Assembly (NCBI GenBank): GCA_020091685.1
Contig: CM034612.1
Location: forward strand, 24,948,158 to 25,012,157
Length of the DNA: 64,000 nt
Origin: Lutjanus erythropterus
Lineage: Eukaryota; Chordata; Actinopteri; Lutjaniformes; Lutjanidae
Direction: 5' to 3'
The position numbers and the translations under genes are program-made. Every line of letters begins with the position of its first letter. Within the stretch, counting starts at the first letter, position 1. Positions 50,455-62,400 of this stretch are shown here, piece by piece. The notes below the pieces were generated by a model. The model worked only from the letters and a program-made list of their open reading frames with translations. It did not search any database and was not told the origin of the DNA.

Positions 50455-53400
50455 AATTCCACTTGGACTTTTCTGGACACCAATGACTCGTGACTCTATT
50501 ATTTACAGTCTGTTATTTAAAAAGTACGAATCCACAAATCATTTCCTTTTATTTCCTAAATCAACCAACATTAATGCTATTCTTTCTCAGTGAGTCAAAA
50601 TCGAAAGGCCCAGAGTGTAGAATTTAGTGGCATCTAGCGGTGAGCTTGCAGATCACAAACAACCCAACTCACTCTGCCCTTCCAAGGAGAACCTATGGTG
50701 GCAGCAAAACCTGTGCACAACATGAGAGGATGCATCTTAGAGCCAGTGTTTGGTTTGTCTGTTCTGGGCTACTGTAGAAACATGGCAGTACAAAATGGTA
50801 GCCTCCATGGAGGAGGACCTGTGCCCTCTGTAGAAGGAATGAGCTCATTCTAAGGTAACGAAAATAACAATTCTTATTTTTAGGTATTTATACACTAATG
50901 AAAACATACTGATGAATACTTCAGCCATACTCTATCAATAAAGCCCTGTAAATCTTAGACACTGGACCTTTATTTCCCACAACCCAAGATCTACTTTGTT
51001 TGAACCAATCTGACAGCATCCAATCAAGTTGCAGGAGAGAACCATGAAACATTTCAGTTGAAAAAATGACACCAAAGAGAATTTCATTAACATACAAAAT
51101 TATGATGTGGTCAACAATAATATTATGCAAAACATGACATTTGCAGTTACACAAAGAACTCTAAGTCAAGGTTAATATTAATATAGCAAGCATGCTAATG
51201 TTAAGCTAATGTTACCTTAAAAGCTACATAATTGTTATTGAATCTTATTACATTGCTTAGGACTTGAAAGCTCAAAGTTTAGGACTTGGGACTTGGGTGC
51301 AAAATGACTTGATCGAACCTCTGAAAATTCATTTTCTGCATTTAGTGCATCCTAAGTGTCAGGAGTAGTGGGCAGCCACTGTGCAGCGCCTGGAGACCAA
51401 CTCCAGTCATGTGCCTTAGTCACAGACACTGATAGACTTTTTCTAACAACTTGGAACAAGCAACCACTGCAGTTTGTGCAACTAATTTTCAACAGTTTGG
51501 AGCATTTCCACCTAAAAGCAAGTGTGGCGGAACCTGAAAGGTTGGCTCCCAGAAAAACAGGTTTACCTCATTTATAAAGTAGGCATGTCATATTCTGCAG
51601 CACCCTCTATTTATGGATCCTCAATTACAATGGTTTCGCTCAAACTAGCGTTGGGTGATATTATTAAAATTTTCCAACCAACTATCATCAGCCCATCTAT
51701 CTGTGATCAGCGATATATTAGAGCGTGTTGCAGGGCAGAGGCTGTAACTCTGCATACCATTACATTAGCAAAATAAAGTGACAAATATCACCCCAAAAAA
51801 CAGCCAGCAACTGATTCATCCCATCGTCAATTGACGATATATTTATCCAATTGCGCAACCCTAGCTAAAAGCCACAGCCCACACAGAAAGGCCCTGCTGC
51901 AGCCAGAATTTGAACCCAGGACCTTATTGCTCTGAGGCAACAGTGCTAACCACTGATCCACTGTGCTTTGATATTTGGCACACAATTAAGTGGTTCCTCT
52001 GCACCCTCTGTCTTTGTGAGGGAATTACACCCAACAAATTGGAAGTGTTGTTCCACTTTGTGAATTATTTGTGTTTTTCCACACTCCCCAGAATGCCCTT
52101 CATGTCTGGTAAGCACACTGGGCATTTAACTGCCTGACCTAATTTACATTTAATTAGACGCACTCTTATATTCCAAATCTAGGAAGTCGATTTGTATGCC
52201 TTGCAAACATGACTAACTTTACGTCCTGCCTTTGTTTAATGATTCTTCTCTTTTTTTTGTTATTCTTTCTACTGTGTTTTCTTTTTATTTTTTTAGGGAA
52301 TACAAATTAGAGCGATGCCCTGCTGCTCTGTTTTCTGCTTCCAAAGCACATAATTAGTCCAAACAAGCAGAAATGAGTGCGATTCTGAATCTGTGTGCTT
52401 CCACGCTCGGCTAATGAGAGACGAAGAGACTCACTCTTACTCTATTTATAATCCAGGATGATTTCTCCAATGGCTCATGTGCTAAGAAAGACATCATTTT
52501 ACAGAAAGCGGGGGGCTTATGTTTGATCACCGTGGGTGGGGTAGGAGTTTGGATGCAAGGCGAGATGGAGTGGTGGGGGACAGGAGCCTGGTGGGGAGTA
52601 GGAAGGGATTTTTAAAATCTCTATTTAAGCATTGAGAACCCTGCCATGCAGAACTGATGGGATTGCTGACGCCACTGGTCAAGATGTTCTGGCTGCTGTT
52701 CTTCTATCTCACCCTCGTATTTCTCCAGGAACACGGAGCACTCGATCCCTCCATCCCTGGAGCCCAGCAGTTCAGTGAACTTTTTGAAATTCTGATTGTC
52801 CAGGATGACCCAGCTGTCCTCGAGTATCTGGGGGCAGAAGAAGAGAGAGCGGGAAAGGTTTGGCAGTCTGCTGCACTGATCTGTGCCCCAGGCCATGGTT
52901 TATTGACTTTTCAGAGTCAAACCACGCTCATACTCCAAGAACAACAGGTACACGAGGAGATTTGACCTGTATCTGTATCTGACCAACTGTAGAGCCAATG
53001 AAACAAAGTGAAATGCAATACACTTTGTTATATGTTAGCTTTTAATGCATGCATTTCCTGCATCATAATTAAATGAAAAATATGTTGAAAGGACATAACT
53101 TTTTGTAGTTGATAACTAAATGAACCATTTTTCCATTAACATTAATTTTTCACGCCACATTAATATCAAATCACAACATACAAAACAGACAGCTGGCTCA
53201 CAGGAAACTGTTTTAAAGTGAAAGGCCATCCAGGGCAGCTGTTTAGCTCAGTTGGTAGAGTCTCCGCCCCATGTACTGAGGCTGCTAGTCTTCTGCAGCA
53301 GCCGCTGGTTTGACTCCCGCCTGTGGCCCTTTGCTGCATGTCATCCCCTCTCTCTTCACCCCCCTTTCCTGTCTACTCTTCAGCTATCCTATCTAATAAA

Positions 53401-56400
53401 AACAAGAAAAGCCCAAAAACTTAACTTAAAAAAAAAAATAAATAAATAAAGTGAAAGGCCATCTAACTGCAGCCTGTTCTCACTCCCAGTGGGTCAAATG
53501 CAGGTCAGTCAGTGCCACTCTAGCGTTATCTGTGGAGCCACCCCTCTATCCTTATGGTGTGATGTGCCATTGAAGTCGGGTGATGAAGTATAAAGTGTGA
53601 GAAACTCAGCATATGGAGGACGTGGAGTGGATGGATGGGTCAAACAAACAGGACTTTCATCCAGGAGACTGGGGTTCATGTCCATGTGAAACTAATACTA
53701 AGCATTGAATTCTTAGTGTATGTAACATACAGAATTTACACCATGTACATAAGTTACATTATGTAACAAACCACAATCTTATCCTAAACCTAACCAAATA
53801 GTTTTTGGGCCTCTAGTTTGAAAAGCTACCCAGATGTTGCACATTCATTACTGCTAACTTAGTATTTATGCCTTTATTTTGAAAGTGCAAAAGGAAGACA
53901 TTGCATATTTTTTTATTGTTAACGTGACCGCAGAGTCTTGCAAAACAAACACTAACACCAAAAAAAATCTACAGGTAAGAGGAAAAATGTGTATTTTTGA
54001 TTAGGGGGTGAACTGTCCCTTTAATCATGGCACAGTGAAAGAATACATAAACTAGAAGAGTGCACTTGTCACACTATATGACAAACAAGTGACCATTCAA
54101 GGCACCTGTAAACCAGCAACTCCTGTGTTCTGAGAGGTAAAATGACTTTTTGCCAAAGGAGTCTGGTTGGCTTGAAGAGAACAATAAAACACTTGTTTCT
54201 AGTTAAACAAAAAGGATCTTACTTGTCAACAAAAAGGTCTATCTCTGTAGGGATCTTTTCTATAATGTTGTCAGACACTTAAAATTCTCTGAGCATATTA
54301 GTGGGCAAACTATGATGGGTATAGTAAAGGGATTACACACTGCAGCCCATTTCACAGCTGAAGCACTCTTCTGGATAAATTAAAAACCTTGTTGTACCTA
54401 TCACTTATTTAGACACCAGAATATATATAAAAAATACGGTTCTGGTTTGAAAATACCAGAATCACCCATCAAATGTCTTGATTAACATTTAGATAACTGC
54501 CAAAGGGAAGAACATGTATTTTGTGTCTCTCAAAACTGACATACTGGTCATAACTGACAGTGATGAGGAAACAGACAGGACTGCTGTTGTCTTAGAGCTG
54601 CGACTAACCATTACTTTTCAATTAATTGTTGGTCCATAAAATGTCAGAAAGTGGTAAGAAAAAAATTGTTGATCACTATTTCCAAACTCCAAGGTGATGT
54701 CCTTAAATGTCTTGTTTCATCCACAATCAAAATATATCAAGTTTACTGTTATAGAGGACTAAAGTAACCAGAATATATTCACATTTATGAAGCTGAAATC
54801 AAGAATGTGTTTTATTAAAAATGATTCCAAATGATAAATCAACACTTTGTATTTGTTTGGCAAACCACATCTTAATGAGGCACTTCACACACTAAAGCAA
54901 ACCTCCACAATCATTTTCATACATTCCCTAATTTGGCTAAACTGGCGTCTTGTTTACAACATGTATGAACACGTAATTGAGTTTGTGTGTTTTTTTGTGA
55001 ACAATGACTTGTTGTATATCCTATTTTTATTCACTTATTTATTTAGTTAGAAGTATTTCCCTTTTCTTTTTTGTTAAGTTTTTGGGCTTTTTTGCCTTTA
55101 TTGGATAGGACAGCTGAAAAGCAGACAGGAAACAGCATGAAAAGGGGGGGGGGGGGGGGGCGACACGCAGCAAAGGGCTGCAGGCTGGAGTCGAACCAGC
55201 AGCCCCTGCAGAGGACTGGCAGCCTCTTCTCACAAAAGCAGAGAGAATGATCAGCCACTGAACATTAAACAGAGAGCTGAGTGGGTGAAACAACAGGAGT
55301 AAAGTGAATGTAGTGAGGCTCAGGTACAGCAGGAGTGTGTGATGAGTCACAGATCCAGCCTGATGCCCTTTGCGTAACATTTAACAAACAGGAAGATCCA
55401 TTCAGACAGCTTGTATCCAGCAACGTGTATATTTTATTTTTAGCATCTAATTATGGACACTGTAGCTGCTTTAACATCAGTTTTTTTATACTCAAGAGTT
55501 CTCAGTATGCTCTGTTTCTCTATCTGCTTGTGCAAAGGTTCACACACATGCACACACAAACTGTTACCTCCAAAATGAATAGGAAAAATAAAAACTTGGT
55601 CACAGGTTCCCCCTGTAGCTCGGTTGGTAGAGCGTGCCCCTTGTACTGAGGCTATCAGTCCTCTGCAGCGACTACCAGTTCAACTCCTGCCTGCAGCCCA
55701 TTTGCCCCCTCGCTCTCTACCCCCTTTCCTGTCAAATCTTCAGCTGTCCCATAACAATAAAGGCAGAAAGCCCCCCCCCCCCCCAAAAAAAGAATTCATT
55801 TAAAAAAAGACCTGAGATTAAATTATGTTATTCTTCATTTATCTGACCAAGTTTAACAGGTGCTGCACTGTATTTAGAGTCCCAATCAGTCTCGTGTTGA
55901 TCAGAGTTGTGAATAAATATTTCGGGGGACCACACAAGATTTTCAGATTTAAAATTGGGCTGTTGTATTCTTACATTTGGGAATGACCATGAGAGAAAAA
56001 ACTGTTAAGTTGACCATAAGTTTAAATGTTTATATGGTCATAAGACCATATAATTTCTAAGGTCAAGAATGAAGCTGTCCCCAGTCCTTGTTCCAAGAGA
56101 AACTTTTTTTTTTTAACTAAGTGCCATTCACTTTCACTGCACACAAATCTCTGGGACAGATAAATCATAAAACCTGAGTGAATAAAACCAAACTACCTGC
56201 AGGGGTAGATACCAACTCATCTTTTGTTTTTTTTTATAACTTCGGCAAGTCAGCCCTTTGAATCTACTTTGTAACTTCTTCATATTTCACTTATTGTCAG
56301 CATGACAAGTCCAAAACCAGCAATGACTTGTCCTCTAATAAATTATTGTGTGCCTCCTCAGCCTGATGTATCTTCTTTCTGTGTGCCACGGAGCTCCATT

Positions 56401-59400
56401 TTGTCCAAAAACTATTTTAAAAAAATCAATGAGCCACACTGCACTGCCTGACATGTCCTTTCATTACCATGAACACACAAAGTATAGTTTATTTTGACTC
56501 TATCCCACATACACCATCCTGCTGTCCCAAATACTAACTGGAACACCAAACAGATTAATCCACCACTGAAAATAGTCCCTAACCCTCTTGTTTGATAGAA
56601 ACTACAATGACCAGATGTTTAAGGAAACTAGAGAGCCTTTAAAAAAATATAGAACTGTATGTCTGAGCTGTTTTTAAAGATTGCCATCTTCCAAAACCAA
56701 TGGGCCTGGAGCTGAGAGCAATAGACAGGTTAGAGACATCAGAAGGTACTGAGAGATGGACTAACACGTCAATGATTTTGACTGGCTTGTTGACAATGAG
56801 ATCAACATGAAATATCTGGACTTTTCCATTAAAATGTGTAAATTTAAAAGGAAATTTAAATAAAAAAAAATATATACTCTAAGCTTAGTGCTTGGGGTCA
56901 ATGCCAATGATCCATTCTGATATAGCTGAAAGGTAGTTACATCTTTTAGATCTATTACAGTTCACATCTGATGTAAGGTGTAATTACCTGCCCTGTACAC
57001 AAACTGTTTTAGCATGTATGGTAGAGTTTATGTCTGAAAAAAGCTTGACAAAAGCCAAAAGAAGGCTTAGAACATGTGAGTCTGACTGCCTGGAGGCTAT
57101 AAAAACAGTAGAATGGCATTCCGCTTCTAAAAGAAATGTGAATTTCAATAAAAGTTATAAATACAAAATATATTAGTTATGTATAAATGTGTATGTGGAG
57201 AAGCAGTTTTCCCACTCACTTTTCGTATGTCTGTCTCTGACAGCGTCCCATCAGAGCTGTGGGTGACGGCCTTGATGCGGTCAGTCAGGCTGCTGTGGCG
57301 TTGTTCTAACCTCAATCTCATCCTCCGGAAAACAATGTCCAGGATGTTCCACGCGTCTGGAGCAAGCTGCAGGCTGGAGGGAGGCCGCGATCTGCTGACT
57401 GACTGTGGGATCGACTGAGGTGATGAGCGTGGCCTGTGGGGCAGATTGTTTACAGCTCAGAGCAGCAGGGGGCTGTAAATAAAAGATGATGCAGCCACGG
57501 CTGTGGTCAAGGGTCTGCTTGGAAAAGTAATGATTAAAAGGTCCAGTGTGTCAGATTTAGGGGGCATAATAAGGCAGAAATAGAATATAATATTCATAAG
57601 TTTGTTCTCATTAGTGTATAATCATCTCACAATAAGAACTGTTGTGTTTTCGTTACCTTAGACACCAACATGTCAGAGGTGCGAGGGCATAGGTTTGCAT
57701 ATGGCCAGTAGAGACATGTCCCAGGATTTTGAGAGGAGAGAATTGTCCCTCCCAATATTTGAGCGACCTTGTTTGAATTATCTTTAGAGTTATATCTAAT
57801 ATTATTTTAAAGCCATATTGCTGTGAGTTTTTGCTATGACAACAGTAGATGCAGTGGCCAGTTGCTTATTCAAACGTTGCATCTTTTCTCCTTCACTCTG
57901 TAATTTTTTCAGTTTTATTGCTGAAACATGTGTCACTCCCAGGAGGAGTGGAGGTGATTGGAGACAAGAGCCGTGCCACAGCAGGGACTTAAGACTGCTC
58001 CTGTGTCCAGACAGGAAAATGAAACAAATTTAGGTGCAACAGCCTGGCACAGGATGCTGTAGAGCATTCTCTTATTTCCCATCACTTGTCTAGCCTGAGG
58101 GGCAGATCACACTCTGATCTGACAGGACGGATCACGCAATGTTCCAACAGGAGGAGGGGAGGAGGACTCTGTGTTTTTACACTGATGATGCTTTGTGTTG
58201 AAACTCAGTCACAGTTGATGGACAATGTTTTTCAGCTGTTGAACTTTTAATGTGAAGACATCATCTGTATTATCACCATCTTGTTGCTGCTGTTTTAATT
58301 CAACCTGACGCAAATTTAAAAAGTAAACTACAGAATTATTTCCTGGCTCTGTGTGTGTCTTGTATAATTATAATAAATTACCTTGAATTCCTTGAAAATT
58401 CTAAGACGACCAATTTAGACATGCTATGCTAGCATATGATTGGCTGAAAAGGGAGGGGAAGTGAAGGCAGGTTATGTGAAAATGGGATGTTTGAACTGCA
58501 AAACATAAAGAAGGTGAAACCTGAACAGTGTGCTGAGAAAAACAATAAAAATATTGGTTATAATTCATGTGACTGTTGTTTAGCTGCTGTTTCAGAACCA
58601 TGGACAGCGCTGAGAGTTTCTTTGCACCTCCCCCTGTTGTTTCTGACAGAAAATTGCTCACAAATTCAAACCAGAGGTACTGCCACACAGTTGTAGTCAA
58701 TTTGTTGTTCACAACAATGCCTGTCCAGATTAATATAGTATATGCAGTGACGACTTTGAAGAAATTTAATAAAAGGTTTTAAGTGTACTGTTTTGGCAAA
58801 ATGAAAGTTCTCACTATACATGTGTGATTCTAGTGAATAATTTCAAGTGAGAAACATGCTGTCTTCACTTGGAGACTATTTTTACAGAGGAGAACAGAGG
58901 ACTGATAGAAAACATTATGATGTCATAGTGACATTGACCTTCAAAATATAAAATGTCATCACCTCATCATTTTATTCTGTTAGACATCTGTGTGTAATTT
59001 TGTCATAATTACCGACAAATTTGAATGAGTTAGAGCCAAACGTGTTTGGTAGGTAGTAGGTCACAGTGACCTTTGACCTTTTATTTCAAATTCTAATCAG
59101 TTAATCCCTGAGTCCAAGTGGACATTTCTGCCAAGTTAAAAGAAAATCTGTCGGGGTATTCTTGTACCTTTACAAAAATGGGACAGACAACGCAAAAACA
59201 CTGCATCCAGCCACTGCTATCACGGTTCTATAAAAATATTTAGTGCTCTGCCACTGCTACACACTCTGTTTAATACAGATTAGTACAGTGAACTTTGATT
59301 CTTAAAGAGCAGCCTTAGGGCTTGTGTCCATGTAAGATTTTTCTCTCCCACCACACAAGTACTTCATCCCAACATCCTGCCAGTGCTTTATGGACACAAG

Positions 59401-62400
59401 CCCAATGTTGTTGTCATTCTTCACTCGCACAAGTGCGTTTTCATCTCCCACTTGTGAAAATACTTCACTTTTTACAGTACGATTTGTACATATTGTTAAT
59501 ATTTCACAGTTCACTTTGTGTATGGTGAGTAGTGTTCAGTGTTTAGTTAGTATTTTTTGATAATCACATGGGTGTGTTTAAATAGCAGGGTTAGCCAGTT
59601 AGCTAGCCTAGCTGGCTTCTAACATGAAGAAAACCACAGTGAAGTTTATGAGGAGGGCAGTCAGCTCCACAGAAGCCCATTTTACACAGAAATCTTGCAA
59701 TATTGCTGCAGCGAGGGTCAACTTTGTGTGTACACTGCAAGCTCCACTCCAAGCAGTGCCAGCATGTGTCCTTACATGCTCATTTATAATAACACACAGA
59801 GAACTGATAACCTCATAGATTCATAACAAAGGTTTTTATGTGTTCCTGGAAAAACGTTGCTTTCTCTGCTCCTGTGTGTGTCTGCTTAGTGCACACAGCT
59901 GTACATCTGTGTCAGCACTGTAAAAGCTGTCCTCTCATGTCCCTCCTTCTCCCAGCTTAAAACAGCTGACGAATATTTGGAATAAGTTTGTAATTTAACA
60001 CAAACAGCTGCAAACATGTAGGCTTGCTTTCACAATATGGTGTACATTGGTCACGTTTATTTTGGGCAGCTTTACCAAGCACCAAGTGTAAAAACAGAGC
60101 TGTAGCAACCTAATGTTAAACCAAATGGTAAACTATTAACAATATGTCCAAAACAATTTGTAAAAAGCTAAGTTTTTTAATTAACTGACTGACTAACCTG
60201 CCCAGTTTTAATAGTTTCATCAGTCTCTTTAGTTGTTTTCTTTGCTTGATGCAAGACAATAATTTGAACCTTCTGAAACAGAGTAACATCTTTTCTACGA
60301 CCACAGGATATGTCTTCTGACATAGTTGTTTAAGAAATGTGAAGCTGCTCACTGCATCAGTTAGGGTGCAATGATTTGTTGCCAGCTGAAACATATTAAT
60401 CATTACAGTAATTATCCAGTGGAAGGATCTTACTTGTTTGCTTAGTTAAATCCAGGTGGTAACTTGTTTTTGGTCAGGCAGCGTACGTCACACTACATTG
60501 TGCAAGAGGACAATTTAGCCTTTCTGAGACGACTTGCATGATTAAATCAAGGAATTTTATTTGATCAAATAGTGGGAGGTGTTCCGAACAATACTGAGAC
60601 AAAACTGTATGCCAAACTAATGAGGCCTTTTTCAGGTGAAAACGCATCCAGTATCCACTTATTTGTTTTCAAACCACTTCCTCTGTAGGTGGAAAAAACT
60701 TTCATTAATTAATCAGACTCCACACTACTACAAAGAAACACTGAGCATAACTCCAGAAAGGCTCACCTCTCAGTTTGCCCACTCTCCTTGTGGGATGAGG
60801 ATGTGCATGTTTCATCTGTTAGAGGTACTCCGAGGTCTTTGAGAAAGCCAGTGTAATAAACCAGTTCAGAAGAATTTCCAGGTCTTGTGCTGGAGGTCTT
60901 GCAGAGTCTGGAAACACAAGAGAAAGTCTGAGTGAGCAGAGAACAAGCCAACAAAAATGCAACATTCATGCAGAGTCATGTTTCTGGCCATCTGAAGAAC
61001 CAAAAAACAATAACAGCTGCCTTCTGCTACTGGGAAAAAAGTTAAAGAGAATAGAAAATGCAGGCCTAAAATCCAAAACAGTGACTCAAAGGAGGTGAGC
61101 TGCTGAAAATTTTCAGTTAGTTTGACGCTTTAACGAACACCTTTCACATTACACAGTCGTTTCATTAACAAAAGACATTAAGCAAAAATACTGATTAGTA
61201 CAGCTATAAAGTAGATTAAAGCCTCTAAAACCTTATGGCTGTTTAGAACCAACAAGAATTCATTTTTGAAACGTATTAAATTATGGTTTAATTCTAAATT
61301 ATTTTGCCCCTTATTTTTATATTATTTTATTTATTTTACCTTTATTTATCCAGGAAGTCCCACTGAGATTCAGAATCTCTTTTACAAGAGAGACCTGGCC
61401 AAGGTAGCAGCCAATCACAACATATTAAAATGTAACAAATTAACCAAAAAATCCACAACAAAACAACAAGAACAACAACTATTAAAATATAGTGGGCCTC
61501 TCAAGAAAAACAAGTGCATGTCTCCATCACCACATTCTTTATGATGCCCTTAAATTTATCAATTGATATAAGTGTTTCCAACAAAAAAGACGAAAGATTA
61601 AATCTAAACATCTCTTCTGTTAAAATTTGAGATGGCATGCCTTTTTGAGACTGACTATAATGTTGCCATGATTGTTGTTGAAAGTAACAATATTTGTTGG
61701 TCCAAATGTAATTTCACAATCAAAGAGGAGTTTAAAACACCACTTGATGGATTTTCATCTTCTATCAATTGACCATATTGCTTCATAAATTCATCCAACA
61801 AGATTTGAAAAACATGATTAGTTTTTGAATTGCAAAACAGAGCTCTGCTTAATATTTAAATCAGGATTTACTTGTTATAAACCTAGTTTAGTGAAACTGT
61901 GAGTAGAACTTATTTTAAGATTAAATTAATCTTTGTTGGTGCAACCCAGTCTATATGTACCAAAACCTACCCAGGCAGGGCAAACATGTTTTCATCATGA
62001 TAATTAAATAAAACCATGTATAAATGTAGCTATAGCACACTGATTTGGTTTTCAGAAGATATTTAGGGGTTAAAGTTAACGGCCAATCAAATATGTTCAT
62101 ATTGCCCACAGCAGACAGGATCAGGGAGGCAGCATTTCAACATACAAAAGCAGAACAAAAGCAGATGTTACCAATAATACTAACTAAGGTTCTGTTCCAT
62201 TCAGCTCAAACACAGTCAGGGAGCGGCTATCGTGCCTGTTAGCTCACTGGAAAGGCTCTGACTGCTGTGACAAAGGTGTTTACACACAGCTTCCATGAGT
62301 ATTTCTACGTGTGCAACATGTCTTCCTTCCAACAGGCAGTTTAAAGTCTAAGTGCAGACAAAGAGAGGGTTGAAATACCTGTTCATCCTCCAGTCTGTCA

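Larger units (their letters stand above)
50324..52712 (-). other. efcab6: efcab6 intron
   Basis: 2.4 kb. Left two thirds are repeats (poly(A), split repeat, MITE, small inverted-repeat element, SINE fragment). The part from about 52340 to 52500 is non-repetitive, with CACATAATTAGTCC and CTATTTATAATCC, and could be regulatory. No exon seen. Confidence 0.65.
52828..57219 (-). other. efcab6: efcab6 intron
   Basis: 4.4 kb. Holds three related tRNA-derived SINE copies, a repeat at 53470-53990, a lone TTAAAGGGACAG end, a diverged repeat at 54590-54800 (GAGCTGCGACTAACCATTA...), and otherwise AT-rich sequence from 55860 to 57200 in which I see nothing. The exons on either side join in phase 0. Confidence 0.65.
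57434..60766 (-). other. efcab6: efcab6 intron
   Basis: 3.3 kb. Contains the fourth MITE-like copy, the diverged retroelement fragment at 58925-59225, and otherwise sequence without recognisable features. ORFs here are short and unsupported. Confidence 0.65.

Noticed and set aside
53231..53303. Possible tRNA gene (TAGCTCAGTTGGTAGAG ... GGTTTGACTCC)
   Set aside because: The pol III boxes are present, but the acceptor stem does not pair, and a SINE body, A-rich tail and target duplication follow. It is a SINE head.
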